Shown in pieces: positions 9,001-16,506 of a stretch of DNA of 64,000 nt. Origin of the DNA: an uncultured Alphaproteobacteria bacterium. Lineage in GTDB: Bacteria > Pseudomonadota > Alphaproteobacteria > Micropepsales > Micropepsaceae. The translations under genes were made by a program, and so were the position numbers. The stretch covers positions 310,001-374,000 of the forward strand of contig CADEFU010000003.1 in NCBI GenBank assembly GCA_902826695.1, in the 5' to 3' direction. Each line of letters begins with the position of its first letter. Position 1 is the first letter of the stretch. The notes below the pieces were generated by a model that made no database searches, was not told the origin of the DNA, and saw only the letters and a list, made by a program, of their open reading frames with translations.

Positions 9001-10162
9001 CCTCGCCCGCGCCATCTATCACATCGACGAGCGCTTGAGCGTTCGCCTAGCTCAAGAAGTATCAATCAGCGGCCGCGACGCGAACCCGGACTACCCGACG
9101 CGCACCTTGCTGGGGCTCGACTACCGCATCACGGACGAGATCACCTTCGTCGCGACCCACGAGATCTTGGACGGCGCAAACGACAAAGGCACGATCACGC
9201 GCGCGGGTTTCGAAGGGAGCCTCTGGCAAGGCGGCCGCTTCAAGACGTCGGGCCAACGCGACCTCGACGCCATATCCGAACGCGTCTTCGCCAATGTCGG
9301 CTTGAGCCAGGATTGGCAAATCGAAGACGGTTGGTCGGTCTCCGCCAGCGTCGATCGCCAGCAGCGCGTCTATGCGACCGGCGAAGACAACGGCGGCGCC
9401 GCCGGGGCAGGGGACCGCGAAAGCTTCACCGCGATTTCGCTAGGCACGGCCGTGGAGACCAAGCTCGGCAAGATCACCGCCCGCGCCGAAGCGCGTCTCG
9501 GCACGCATGAGCGTTGGAACTTCGCGCTCGGCCACTACCTCTCGCCCTATTCGAATCTGAGCTTCGCCAACAATCTCCGCTTCCTCTACGAGAAACCGGA
9601 GGCCGGCTCCGAAATCGTGACGGCGATGATGCAGCTGGGCTTTGCCTACCGCCCGAACCGTGGGCCCCTGATCCTGAACCGCATCGACTTCGGCTATGAG
9701 TCCGACCCGCGCGCCGAGGCCTTAAGCGGCGTGTCGCGCAGCACCTGGAAGTTCGTGGACAACACGTTGATCAACTTCCAGCCGTCGAACGACTTCGAAA
9801 TGTCGGTGATGTTCGGCCTGAAATACGCCGTCGACGAGGTAATGGGCATGACCCATGAGACGTTCTCGACGATGACGGGCATGGAAGGGCGCTACGACAT
9901 CACCGAAGACATCGACATCGGCCTGCGCGGCAGTGCGCTCGTCAACTGGACGACGCAGACGATCCTCTACACCGTCGGCCCTTCGATCGGCTATTCGCTG
10001 TCCGACGCGATCTGGGTCAGCGCGGGCTACAACCTATTCGGCTACGACGAAAAAGACTTCACCGCCGCGGGCTACACGTCGTCCGGCTTCTTCGTCCAAT
10101 TCCGCGCCAGGCTGGATTCCGACGACGCCGAAAGCGCCGCGAAGTGGTTCACCGAGCAGTAG
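6092..10162 (+). CDS. Giant DUF11 / SdrD-B-like outer-membrane beta-barrel protein
   Basis: 1356 residues, GTG start. Order of parts: a signal peptide (about 1-25); an N-terminal module starting PPGTVISNIAQVDFTLGG that resembles the start of the preceding DUF11 protein; a DUF11 repeat (about 70-195); a SdrD-B / Cna-B-like module (GVPGVRVYLEDGTLAVTDPLG, near 225-260); an Ig-like region (about 345-450); then a long region with FVHVERKNFMIRYGDFDTAL and NIDYEIDYEFGTLFFKEP. That last motif resembles linker domains of large outer-membrane proteins such as SprA. From about residue 780 the chain shows alternating amphipathic strands rich in Tyr, Trp and Arg to the end, typical of a beta-barrel. I infer an outer-membrane protein with a large periplasmic or surface N-terminus acting with the two DUF11 proteins upstream. 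The specific function is unknown. Confidence 0.7.
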   Translation: MGKHLTFIGMVLLAALSLIAAAVAAPTTPPGTVISNIAQVDFTLGGLSFSEWSNEENFAVVAAGIGSGPTDMRITKRASRIVAGVGEVVMYTLRVDNIGADATNVTVQDQLPGELRFRGTVPASGTLVEITPTTADGKLLLFAIGPLAAGASVEFAYFAEVVAGAEYGFATNKAQVFDIVSGRTSNIGIATILIRQDIFSDVSFVAGRVYAGGCEGEGKGVPGVRVYLEDGTLAVTDPLGRYHLEGTKPGLHVVAIDKSSLPPGLEPVQCRTNTRNGGAGDIQFVDTQGGALWRADFALQGTATPVQNVPMSGPTIDNGNWSEDRLKKWIATAPQKFGFVAPGEGFYPPLGSITIVVAHSPDDKIELTLDGEPVSGLNFEGTVFNADRSWAASRWRGVNIHPGDNLLMAVAVGKSGEKGERAGRTVHFSAPPIDAALDQSRSRLIADGKTVPIVAIKLTSPGNHAARPGTFVDVNIEPPYQRQQTVAAESISHILPSRFPVGEGGVILVPLAPTVVSGEARIRVKLANGDMTVKAWLSAGASSTFLVGLAEGTFGANAVSGTPDSKVPKNAAEDLFADGRIAFFFKSMILGDWLLKAGYDSKRSTKENAGGLGRDIEPRRFFPVYGDSSKTEHEMDSSGPLFVHVERKNFMIRYGDFDTALSTAELARYERRLHGLQSSFRGENVGYKAFVSDTANRFIKDEIKGNGTSGLYRLSTHPVLINSERIAIEERDRFRNGQALSVRNLVRNIDYEIDYEFGTLFFKEPVASQSTNLNPLVIVADYETSGAGKRALNYGGRVAAYAFQGGLELGASAIHEGNTSGKDATLYGVDATAKLGPGTIVRAEYARSRDGPKGPGTADAYTVEVKHDTQAFSGRLYAREQDEFFGLNQQNAGLSGGREYGVEARARLDDVAKGLGVEAKAYHRESPRIAGAREFGEFLFTWTTPEAELGLGARRVKDSTGGSEAVTDQILARAIYHIDERLSVRLAQEVSISGRDANPDYPTRTLLGLDYRITDEITFVATHEILDGANDKGTITRAGFEGSLWQGGRFKTSGQRDLDAISERVFANVGLSQDWQIEDGWSVSASVDRQQRVYATGEDNGGAAGAGDRESFTAISLGTAVETKLGKITARAEARLGTHERWNFALGHYLSPYSNLSFANNLRFLYEKPEAGSEIVTAMMQLGFAYRPNRGPLILNRIDFGYESDPRAEALSGVSRSTWKFVDNTLINFQPSNDFEMSVMFGLKYAVDEVMGMTHETFSTMTGMEGRYDITEDIDIGLRGSALVNWTTQTILYTVGPSIGYSLSDAIWVSAGYNLFGYDEKDFTAAGYTSSGFFVQFRARLDSDDAESAAKWFTEQ

Positions 10163-10178
10163 CTCTAAAACCACTTCG
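10140..10178. terminator. Shared hairpin between convergent genes
   Basis: CGAAGTGGTT (10140-10149) pairs perfectly with AACCACTTCG (10169-10178). The hairpin spans both stop codons of the convergent genes ending at 10162 and 10165, and there is no T-tract. Both proteins end in a Lys-Trp-Phe-containing segment encoded by the two arms. It could stop transcription from both sides. Confidence 0.45.
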
Positions 10179-11154
10179 TCCACTTGAACACCAGCACTTC
10201 AAGCGCGACGATCACGCCAAGCACCGCCAGCAGCACCCAAAACGCGTTTGGATCGCTCGCCAAGGGGATCCCTTGCAGGCTCACCCCGAACAGCGACGTC
10301 ACGAACGAGAGCGGCAGCATGATCGCCGCAACGACCGTAAGCACATAGGTGTTGCGGTTCTGCCGCTCGGTGAGCCGGTTCAGCACTTCGTCCTGCACGA
10401 CGCTCGCCCGCTCGCGAACGCTGTCGATTTCTTCGATATAGCGCGTCGTCTCGTCGGCAAGTTCGCGAAAATGCGCCGAGTCGATCGCGTCCAGCATCTC
10501 GTGCCGCTCGCCCGTCAGCCGCGCCAGCGCCTCGCGTTGCGGCGCCAAGTGGCGGCGGATCGCGATCGCCCGTTTGCGCGCATGCGCCAGCTCCTCGCGC
10601 ACTTTGCTGAGCGTGCCCGACACAACCTGGTCTTCCAGCGCGTCCACCGCGTCCGACAGTTCCTCGACCACGTGCCCCACGCGCACAAGCAACGCCTTGG
10701 CGAGTTCGAACAGACAGTCGACCTCGTCCTTGGGGCCGACGCCCCGCGCAAGGCGCGCCTCGACATCGCGCGTCGCCATCAGGCTGCGCGCACGCGTCGT
10801 GATGATGCGCCGCTTCTGGATCCAACCGCGCATCGAGATCATGTCTTCGGGATCGGCGCCGGGATTGAAGTTGACCCCGCGCAGATTGACGATCAGTCCC
10901 GGCCCCTCCGGCACGACGCGCGGCCGCGTATCGGGCGCCAGCAGCGCTTCGACGACGACGTCGTCCAGTCCCGCTTCGCGCCGGACATAGGTTTCGGCAT
11001 CGTCCTTCGTGCGGTTGAGATGCAGCCACAGCACGCCGGCCTCCGGCGTCCAGGCGCGGATCTCCGGCCAACCGACCTCCCGCGCCCCGCCTTTGCCGTC
11101 GAACAAAAGCCCGACGATCAGCCCGTCGTCGCGGTCCTGTATCTTCATATCCAT
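10165..11154 (-). CDS. CorA/ZntB-type divalent cation transporter
   Basis: 329 residues, typical of the CorA superfamily. A soluble N-terminal funnel domain with a long coiled-coil-like helical section (about 130-265) is followed by two C-terminal membrane helices (about 268-290 and 302-322). The family GMN motif between the helices is replaced: the sequence there reads FGVSLQGIPLASDPNAFW, closer to ZntB-type variants (GIN/GVN) than to CorA, and further altered to GVS. The acidic patch expected between the helices is weak. The likely role is zinc or magnesium flux across the inner membrane. It shares strand with the LysR gene but is separated by 33 bp; no operon signal is obvious. Confidence 0.85.
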   Translation of the reverse strand: MDMKIQDRDDGLIVGLLFDGKGGAREVGWPEIRAWTPEAGVLWLHLNRTKDDAETYVRREAGLDDVVVEALLAPDTRPRVVPEGPGLIVNLRGVNFNPGADPEDMISMRGWIQKRRIITTRARSLMATRDVEARLARGVGPKDEVDCLFELAKALLVRVGHVVEELSDAVDALEDQVVSGTLSKVREELAHARKRAIAIRRHLAPQREALARLTGERHEMLDAIDSAHFRELADETTRYIEEIDSVRERASVVQDEVLNRLTERQNRNTYVLTVVAAIMLPLSFVTSLFGVSLQGIPLASDPNAFWVLLAVLGVIVALEVLVFKWTKWF

Positions 11155-11187
11155 GAGGTCCGCCTATAGCACGATTTCGAGCACGCC

Positions 11188-12102
11188 TCAGCGCTTGTTG
11201 CGCAGCGCGTCGAGGCTCGCGCGCAAGCGTTCGGCCGCGAAGTCGAGGAACACCCGCGTCTTGAGCGCCAACGCCCCTTGCCCGGGATAGACCAGGTTGA
11301 CGGGCAGAGGCTCCGGCTCGAATTCGGTCAAGATGGTCGCAAGCGTACGGTCTCTTAACTCACGCTCGACCTGATAGCTGAGCACCCGCGTGACGCCGAG
11401 ACCGGCCACCGCCGCGTCGATCGCCGCTTCCGCCGTGTTGACGACAAGCCGCGACCGCACGGGCACCGACAGACGCGTCTTGCCCTTGCCGAACGTCCAC
11501 TGCGTGGGTGAGGTCAGCCCCTCGAACGCAATGCAGCTGTGCCCTTTCAACTCGCTGGGGTGCTTCGGTACCGGCGCATGCGCGCTCAAGTACGAAGGGC
11601 TCGCACACACGACGCGCCGCACGTGGCCCACGCGCAAGGCGATCAGCCCGCTATCCGGTAGCGCACCGATCCGCAGCGCAACGTCCACCTGATCTTCGGA
11701 GAAGCTGGTCACGCGGTCCGTCAGCATCAAGCGGATGTTGATGTCGGGATGCGTGTCTAAGAACGCGACGATGGCCGGAAGTACGTGCAGCCGTCCGAAC
11801 ACGATCGGCGCCGTCACCGAGATGTTGCCGCGCGGCGCCGCATACTCGCCCGCCGCCGCACGCTCCGCCTCGTCGACCGAGGACAGGACATCGCGGATCG
11901 CATGCACATAGGCACGCCCCGCGTCGGTCAGCTCAAGCTTGCGGCTCGTCCGCACCAAGAGCTGCGCGCGCAGATGTTGCTCCAGGTCCGACACGCGCCG
12001 GCTCACCGTGGCAAGCGGCACGCGCATCTTGCGCGAGGCGGCCGACAGACTGCCGGCATCGACGGCCGCCAAGAGCGTGGACATGGCTTCCAACCGGTTC
12101 AT
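11188..12102 (-). CDS. LysR-family transcriptional regulator
   Basis: 304 residues from ATG 12102, supported by GAGAGG just upstream. The N-terminal winged helix-turn-helix (MNRLEAMSTLLAAVDAGSLS, then AASRKMRVPLATVSRRVSDLE) is typical of LysR regulators of the LtrA/DmlR-like subgroup. The C-terminal periplasmic-binding-like effector domain follows with FGRLHVLPAIVAFLDTHPDI. It is divergent from the AhpD-like gene at 12216 with 113 bp between starts, the classic arrangement for a LysR protein controlling the neighbouring row (12216-14934). The effector is unknown. Confidence 0.9.
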   Translation of the reverse strand: MNRLEAMSTLLAAVDAGSLSAASRKMRVPLATVSRRVSDLEQHLRAQLLVRTSRKLELTDAGRAYVHAIRDVLSSVDEAERAAAGEYAAPRGNISVTAPIVFGRLHVLPAIVAFLDTHPDINIRLMLTDRVTSFSEDQVDVALRIGALPDSGLIALRVGHVRRVVCASPSYLSAHAPVPKHPSELKGHSCIAFEGLTSPTQWTFGKGKTRLSVPVRSRLVVNTAEAAIDAAVAGLGVTRVLSYQVERELRDRTLATILTEFEPEPLPVNLVYPGQGALALKTRVFLDFAAERLRASLDALRNKR

Positions 12103-12215
12103 CGGACGTCCTCTCGGAAAACGGAAGTAAGGCTCCACAAAATACGGACTTATTGCCGAACGTGGAAGGGACTACATCCACCCCATCGACACACCGAACC
12201 CGAAAGGACAAACCC

Positions 12216-12770
12216 ATGTCTCGCCTTCCCATCCCCGCCACGATTAACGATGCCCCGGCCGCCGCACAGCCGCTTCTTGAAGCGGTGAAGAAGCAGCTGG
12301 GCTCCGTGCCCAACCTGTTCCGTCTGGTTTCGACAAGCCCCGCCGCCCTCGAGGGCCATCTGGGACTGGCCGGCGCACTCGCGAAAGGCAAGTTGCCGCC
12401 CGCAACGCGTGAGCGCATCGCGCTCGCCATCGCGGAGATCAACGGTTGCAACTATTGCCTCTCGGCCCACACTTATCTCGGCAAGAACCTGGCGAAGCTC
12501 GACGACGCCGAGATCGCCGCCAACCGCAGTGGCGCCTCGACGGATCCGAAAGCCGACGCCGCCGTTCGCTTCGCGGCAAAGGTTGCACACGCCCGCGGTC
12601 ACGTCGCCGACGATGATGTCCGCGCGGTCAAACTCGCCGGCTACGACGACGCCCAAGTGATCGAGATCGTGCAGCACGTGGCGCTGAACACCTGGACGAA
12701 CTACATCAACGAAGTCGCAAAGACCGTGATCGACTTCCCCGCCGTGACACCCGCGCGCCACGCCGCGTAA
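12216..12770 (+). CDS. AhpD-like carboxymuconolactone decarboxylase family peroxidase
   Basis: 184 residues from ATG 12216, with AAAGGA seven bases upstream. The AhpD-type active site E74...C78-x-x-C81-x3-H85 (INGCNYCLSAH) is complete, which favours a thiol-dependent peroxidase over a decarboxylase. The N-terminal stretch (PLLEAVKKQLGSVPNLFRLV) is the usual lead-in for uncharacterised peroxidase-related enzymes of this family. It is the first gene of a row facing away from the LysR gene and is probably induced by it. It is expected in the cytoplasm. Confidence 0.88.
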   Translation: MSRLPIPATINDAPAAAQPLLEAVKKQLGSVPNLFRLVSTSPAALEGHLGLAGALAKGKLPPATRERIALAIAEINGCNYCLSAHTYLGKNLAKLDDAEIAANRSGASTDPKADAAVRFAAKVAHARGHVADDDVRAVKLAGYDDAQVIEIVQHVALNTWTNYINEVAKTVIDFPAVTPARHAA

Positions 12771-12831
12771 CAAGCGAGGCGGCTTCGTCACCACGGCGAG
12801 GCCGCTTCCTTCGCTAGAATGAGGTGACTCA

Positions 12832-13311
12832 ATGACGACTACCGACACGCCGCGCCCGCCGCTGCCACCGTTTGACGATGCGACCGCCGTGCAAAAGGCG
12901 CGCCTGGCTGAAGACGCCTGGAACAGCCGCGACCCGGCCCGCGTCGCGCTGGCCTACACGGTGGACTCGCGCTGGCGCAACCGCGCCGAGTTCGTCGCAG
13001 GTCGCGCCGAAATCGAAGCACTCCTGAAACGCAAATGGGCCCGCGAGCTCGACTACCGCCTGATCAAAGAAGTTTGGGCGCACAAGGAAAACCGCATCGC
13101 CGTGCGCTTCGCCTACGAGTGGCGCGACGACGCCGGTCACTGGTTTCGCAGTTACGGCAATGAAAACTGGGAGTTCGACGCGAACGGCCTGATGCGCCGC
13201 CGCATCGCCAGCATCAACGACCTGCCGATCGCCGAGAGCGAACGGAAATTCTTCTGGCCGCTTGGCCGCCGCCCGGACGATCACCCGGGCTTGAGCGACC
13301 TTGGATTGTAG
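12832..13311 (+). CDS. DUF1348 / nuclear transport factor 2-like protein
   Basis: 159 residues with GAGGTGA just upstream. The sequence fits the DUF1348 (SnoaL-like, NTF2 fold) family throughout: [32 protein letters not shown], then [20 protein letters not shown]. Members are small alpha+beta cone proteins of uncertain function, often near oxidoreductases and LysR regulators as here. There is no signal peptide. It lies 61 bp after the AhpD-like gene and 11 bp before the next gene, so co-transcription is likely. Confidence 0.85.
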   Translation: MTTTDTPRPPLPPFDDATAVQKARLAEDAWNSRDPARVALAYTVDSRWRNRAEFVAGRAEIEALLKRKWARELDYRLIKEVWAHKENRIAVRFAYEWRDDAGHWFRSYGNENWEFDANGLMRRRIASINDLPIAESERKFFWPLGRRPDDHPGLSDLGL

Positions 13312-13322
13312 AGGACACCGCC

Positions 13323-13937
13323 ATGACCACCGCCTACACCAGCGACATCGCCTTCACGCCCACCGTCAAGGCGATCCAGACGAAGAGGGGCTCGCGCGAA
13401 AACTACGCGCGCATGGAAGAGCGCGGCGCCTGGGCCGACACGATCACGCCCGATCTCGAAGCCTTCATCGCCGAACAGCGCAGTGTCTTTCTGGCGACGG
13501 CAAGCACCGACGGCCAGCCCTACATCCAGCACCGCGGCGGACCGCCGGGCTTCCTGCGTGTGCTCGACGACAAGACGATCGGCTTCGTCGACTTCGCGGG
13601 CAACCGCCAGTACATCTCGACCGGCAACCTCAGCGACAACCCCAAGGCCTACCTCTTCTTGATCGACTACGCCCACCGCCGTCGCATCAAGATTTGGGGC
13701 ACCGCGCGCGTGGTCGAGGCGACCGATGATCTGCTCAAGAAGCTCATGCCCGAAGGCTACAAGGCGCGGCCGGAGCAGGTGATGCTGTTCACCGTCGGCG
13801 CGTGGGACACGAACTGCCCGCAGCACATCCCCCAACGCTTCGAAGCCGCCGATGTGAAAGCGGCCCTCGACGAACGCGACGCCCGCATCGCGGCGCTGGA
13901 GGCGGAAATCGCGCGCCTCAAGGCGGGCGGCGCTTAA
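13323..13937 (+). CDS. Pyridoxamine 5'-phosphate oxidase-like flavin-binding protein
   Basis: 204 residues; GAGGAC upstream of ATG 13323. The central split-barrel (FLATASTDGQPYIQHRGG, FVDFAGNRQYISTGNL, YLFLIDYAHRRRIKIWGTAR) is typical of the PNPOx-like FMN-binding superfamily. The C-terminal 30 residues form a short coiled coil (VKAALDERDARIAALEAEIA). It is not the vitamin B6 enzyme itself, which is found at 58440. The likely role is flavin-dependent redox chemistry; the substrate is unknown. It is part of the row with the AhpD-like and DUF1348 genes. Confidence 0.85.
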   Translation: MTTAYTSDIAFTPTVKAIQTKRGSRENYARMEERGAWADTITPDLEAFIAEQRSVFLATASTDGQPYIQHRGGPPGFLRVLDDKTIGFVDFAGNRQYISTGNLSDNPKAYLFLIDYAHRRRIKIWGTARVVEATDDLLKKLMPEGYKARPEQVMLFTVGAWDTNCPQHIPQRFEAADVKAALDERDARIAALEAEIARLKAGGA

Positions 13938-13986
13938 AGACCGGGCGGGGGCAGGGCGCCCTCGTCCACTTGCCCCGCGCGCCGCG

Positions 13987-14934
13987 ATGACGGAAACTCA
14001 TCGCATGACCACAGCGCTCTTCACCCATTCCGCCTGCCTCTATCACGAAACCCCGCCGGGCCACCCGGAGTCGTCCGACCGCTTGCGTGCCGTGCTGCAC
14101 GCGCTGGAGGACGAGGCGTTTCAATACCTAGCGCGCGAGGAGGCGCCGCCGGCCGCCCGCGAAGAGATCAGCCGCGTGCACCCGGCTTACTACGTGGACG
14201 CGGTGCTGAAGGCGGTGCCGGAGACGGGCTACGGCTCGCTCGACCCCGACACGCATCTCTCGCCGGGTTCGGGTGAGGCGATGCTGCGCGCTGCCGGCGC
14301 CGTCGTCGCCGCGGTCGACCGCGTGATGTCGGGCAAAGTCGCCAACGCGTTCTGCGCCGTGCGCCCGCCCGGCCACCACGCGGAGCCGACGCGCGCGATG
14401 GGCTTTTGCATGTTCAACAACGTCGCGATCGGCGCGCTGCACGCCCGCGCGCGCCACGGATGCAAGCGCGTTGCCGTCGTCGACTTCGACGTGCACCACG
14501 GCAACGGCACGCAAGCGATGTTCCAGGACGACGAAGACCTGTTCTTCGCCTCCAGCCACCAAATGCCGCTCTACCCCGGCACAGGCCGCCCGCAAGAACG
14601 CGGCCGCGCGCACAACATCGTCAACGCCGCCCTAGACCCCGGCGCCGGCAGCCACGAGTTCCGCCAAGCCTGGGACAACGACGTGCTGCCGAAGCTCGAA
14701 GCGTTCAACCCCGACTTCATCCTGATCAGCGCCGGCTTCGACGCCCACCGCCGCGACCCGCTCGCAAACCTAAACCTGGTCGAAGCCGACTACGCCTGGG
14801 TGACGAGCAAGCTCTGCGCCATCGCCAAAACCAAATGCGCCGGCCGCGTGGTCTCGACGCTGGAAGGCGGCTACGACCTGAAGGCGCTGGCCGATTCAGC
14901 AAGCGCACATGTGAAAGCCTTGATGGCGGGGTGA
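13987..14934 (+). CDS. Histone deacetylase family (class II-like) amidohydrolase
   Basis: 315 residues. All catalytic elements of the arginase/deacetylase fold are present: the charge-relay pair in RPPGHHAEP (H130, H131), zinc ligands in DFDVHHGNGT (D168, H170) and GFDAH (D252), and the tyrosine in EGGYD (Y296). Bacterial members act on acetylated polyamines, acetoin-related substrates or small acyl-amides; the substrate is undetermined. ATG 14005 is an alternative start. In many alphaproteobacteria the homologue sits directly upstream of xseB and dxs; here xseB lies 24 kb away, so this gene may mark one edge of an inserted region (inference). Confidence 0.9.
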   Translation: MTETHRMTTALFTHSACLYHETPPGHPESSDRLRAVLHALEDEAFQYLAREEAPPAAREEISRVHPAYYVDAVLKAVPETGYGSLDPDTHLSPGSGEAMLRAAGAVVAAVDRVMSGKVANAFCAVRPPGHHAEPTRAMGFCMFNNVAIGALHARARHGCKRVAVVDFDVHHGNGTQAMFQDDEDLFFASSHQMPLYPGTGRPQERGRAHNIVNAALDPGAGSHEFRQAWDNDVLPKLEAFNPDFILISAGFDAHRRDPLANLNLVEADYAWVTSKLCAIAKTKCAGRVVSTLEGGYDLKALADSASAHVKALMAG

Positions 14935-14970
14935 GATCGAAGCGCTCAGCCTCATCGAGGACGCACTCTC

Positions 14971-15002
14971 CCTGGGACCGCGGGCGTCCTCGCCCGCTCT
15001 TT
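14971..15002 (+). repeat. Family A palindrome (copy 1)
   Basis: The GC-rich palindrome GCGGGCGTCCTCGCCCGC, preceded by CTGGGACC and followed by TCTTTC, lies 37 bp after the histone-deacetylase-like stop. Near-identical copies occur at 16299, 41817 and 47912. It may work as a terminator-like hairpin. Confidence 0.7.
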
Positions 15003-15081
15003 CAGTGCCCGCCGCTGCTACAGAGTCTGTGACAGATTACGGCTCCATTTTCGGCGGGTAAAGCACGAGGAGTTAGTAGGA

Positions 15082-16032
15082 ATGGGCTCCACAAAGTTGT
15101 CAACGAGCGCCCGCATCAAAGCCGTTGTCGAGCAGATGTTCCCTGGAGCGACCATCGCCCACGACCACTATGGCGGTCTGCTCGCTGATTTCTGGGAGTC
15201 GGGACTAGCAACACCGCACCTTCTCAAGGAGATCGAGTGTGGCGATGAGGGAAAGTTTTGGTCCTACACCTGGGAGGCGATGTTGTTCCGCCACCTTAGT
15301 TTCATTGGCTGCTGTTTCGATCGGCGAGCGCTCAGAAAGAGTGAGCAGGCAGGGCCCGACTTCGGCATTGTTCACAAAGGGAAGACAATTTGGATCGAGG
15401 CCGTTGTGCCTGAGCCCAAGGGAATTCCATCTGACTACCTAGAGCCGCCACGGCGCCCAACTGGCGACTCGATCGACCTGGAAATGCGCACTGTACCGCA
15501 CGAGGCCATTCAGCTCCGCCTGCTCAGTGTGGTGGCAGACAAACAAAGGAAGATTGCCGAATACATTGCAGCCGGTACGATCGCCAAAGATGAGTGTACT
15601 GTCATAGCGGTAAACGCGTGCAGACTGTCAGGTACCAACATTTTTGACCAAGGATTGAGCCAGCTCCCGCTAATCGTCGAGACCGTTTTTCCGATCGGGC
15701 CGCTAGCTGTTCCGCTATCAACTGACACACGTTTGCCGGACGGCGATCCAGTACGACTGCCGCGGTACTCAATCCCCAAGAAAAGCGGCGTGCACGTTCC
15801 AACGACGACGTTCTTGAACCCTGACTGCGCTCATGTCAGTGCCGCCATGGGGTGTGTCCGAAAGCACATGCTCGACCATGTCGGGCAGCCGACAAACGAC
15901 CTTTGCCTTACACTCGTTCACAACCCTCTCGCTGCAAATGCGTTGCCAAGAGCAATCCTCGCGGCAGCTAGGGAATTCGTTGCCGATGAGCAAGGTCCCG
16001 ACACGTTTCTTGTGCACCCCCTCAACGAGTGA
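15082..16032 (+). CDS. Orphan protein, possible PD-(D/E)XK-like fold
   Basis: 316 residues; GAGGAG precedes ATG 15082. I do not recognise a named family. The segment GPDFGIVHKGKTIWIEAV (D93, E106) resembles the core of PD-(D/E)XK nuclease-like folds, but the usual Lys two residues after the Glu is Val. An acidic helix upstream (YTWEAMLFRHLS, E65) could supply another ligand. A second half without recognisable motifs follows. Base composition is lower in GC than the neighbours and codon use is less biased, which suggests transfer. Repeats and a toxin-antitoxin pair follow downstream. A nuclease or defence role is only a guess. Confidence 0.6.
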   Translation: MGSTKLSTSARIKAVVEQMFPGATIAHDHYGGLLADFWESGLATPHLLKEIECGDEGKFWSYTWEAMLFRHLSFIGCCFDRRALRKSEQAGPDFGIVHKGKTIWIEAVVPEPKGIPSDYLEPPRRPTGDSIDLEMRTVPHEAIQLRLLSVVADKQRKIAEYIAAGTIAKDECTVIAVNACRLSGTNIFDQGLSQLPLIVETVFPIGPLAVPLSTDTRLPDGDPVRLPRYSIPKKSGVHVPTTTFLNPDCAHVSAAMGCVRKHMLDHVGQPTNDLCLTLVHNPLAANALPRAILAAAREFVADEQGPDTFLVHPLNE

Positions 16033-16050
16033 GTTAGAATTCTGAGGGCG

Positions 16051-16096
16051 CGTAACAAACTCCAACAACAGCTTTTGAATTTGTTACGTGTCCCCA
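16051..16096. repeat. Family C repeat (ACGTGTCCCC), with inverted repeat
   Basis: CGTAACAAA (16051-16059) and TTTGTTACG (16080-16088) are perfect inverted arms, and the right arm runs on into TGTCCCC. Related sequence is seen at 4740, 26736 and 34680. It lies just past the stop of the orphan gene. Confidence 0.6.
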
Positions 16097-16222
16097 TAAT
16101 TCGTCCAATGCATCGCGAATCTTTGTTCGTTCATCTGCGTTTTCGAACAACCACCATGTGTCAAAGAAAATCTTCGTGCGCACGGCCAACTTGGCAGCGA
16201 GTGTAATACGGTGACTGAATAC

Positions 16223-16278
16223 GGTGACAGCATACCTATTCCCTCGATGGCAGGCTGGGGAATAGGTAAGCTGTCACC
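16223..16278. repeat. Family B long inverted repeat
   Basis: The arms at 16223-16243 (GGTGACAGCATACCTATTCC plus C) and 16258-16278 pair over 20 of 21 positions around a short loop. Related sequence occurs at 25001 and 27841. It may be a remnant of a REP-type or small non-autonomous mobile element. The rest of the 16033-16466 interval holds only the family A and C copies and no gene. Confidence 0.65.
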
Positions 16279-16298
16279 TATTTCGAACAGCAGCGCAG

Positions 16299-16328
16299 CC
16301 TGGGAGCGCGGGCGTCCCGCCCGCTCTT
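16299..16328 (+). repeat. Family A palindrome (copy 2)
   Basis: CCTGGGAGCGCGGGCGTCCC followed by GCCCGCTCTT is nearly identical to the copies at 14971, 41817 and 47912. It sits next to the family B inverted repeat. Confidence 0.7.
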
Positions 16329-16466
16329 CTCCCAACAACTTCACCACGTCAGAGAATAGACATACCGCCAAAACATTGTCGCCAATTGTCGCGAACCCCG
16401 TTCGCTGATACAGGCCGTTACAATTGAAAGCTGGGCACAGAGCCCGCTCAAGCCCAATCCTAACGC

Positions 16467-16497
16467 TTGACAGATCGTATTATGTAGCTACATAATA
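16467..16497 (+). promoter_or_regulatory. brnTA promoter with palindromic operator
   Basis: TTGACA (16467-16472) is a consensus -35, and CATAAT (16491-16496) is a good -10 with an 18-bp spacer. The perfect 20-bp palindrome TATTATGTAGCTACATAATA (16478-16497) covers the spacer and the -10. It lies 9 bp before the toxin start. BrnA antitoxins with a DNA-binding domain repress their own operon, so this is the expected operator. Confidence 0.85.
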
Positions 16498-16506
16498 GGT
16501 GATCAA

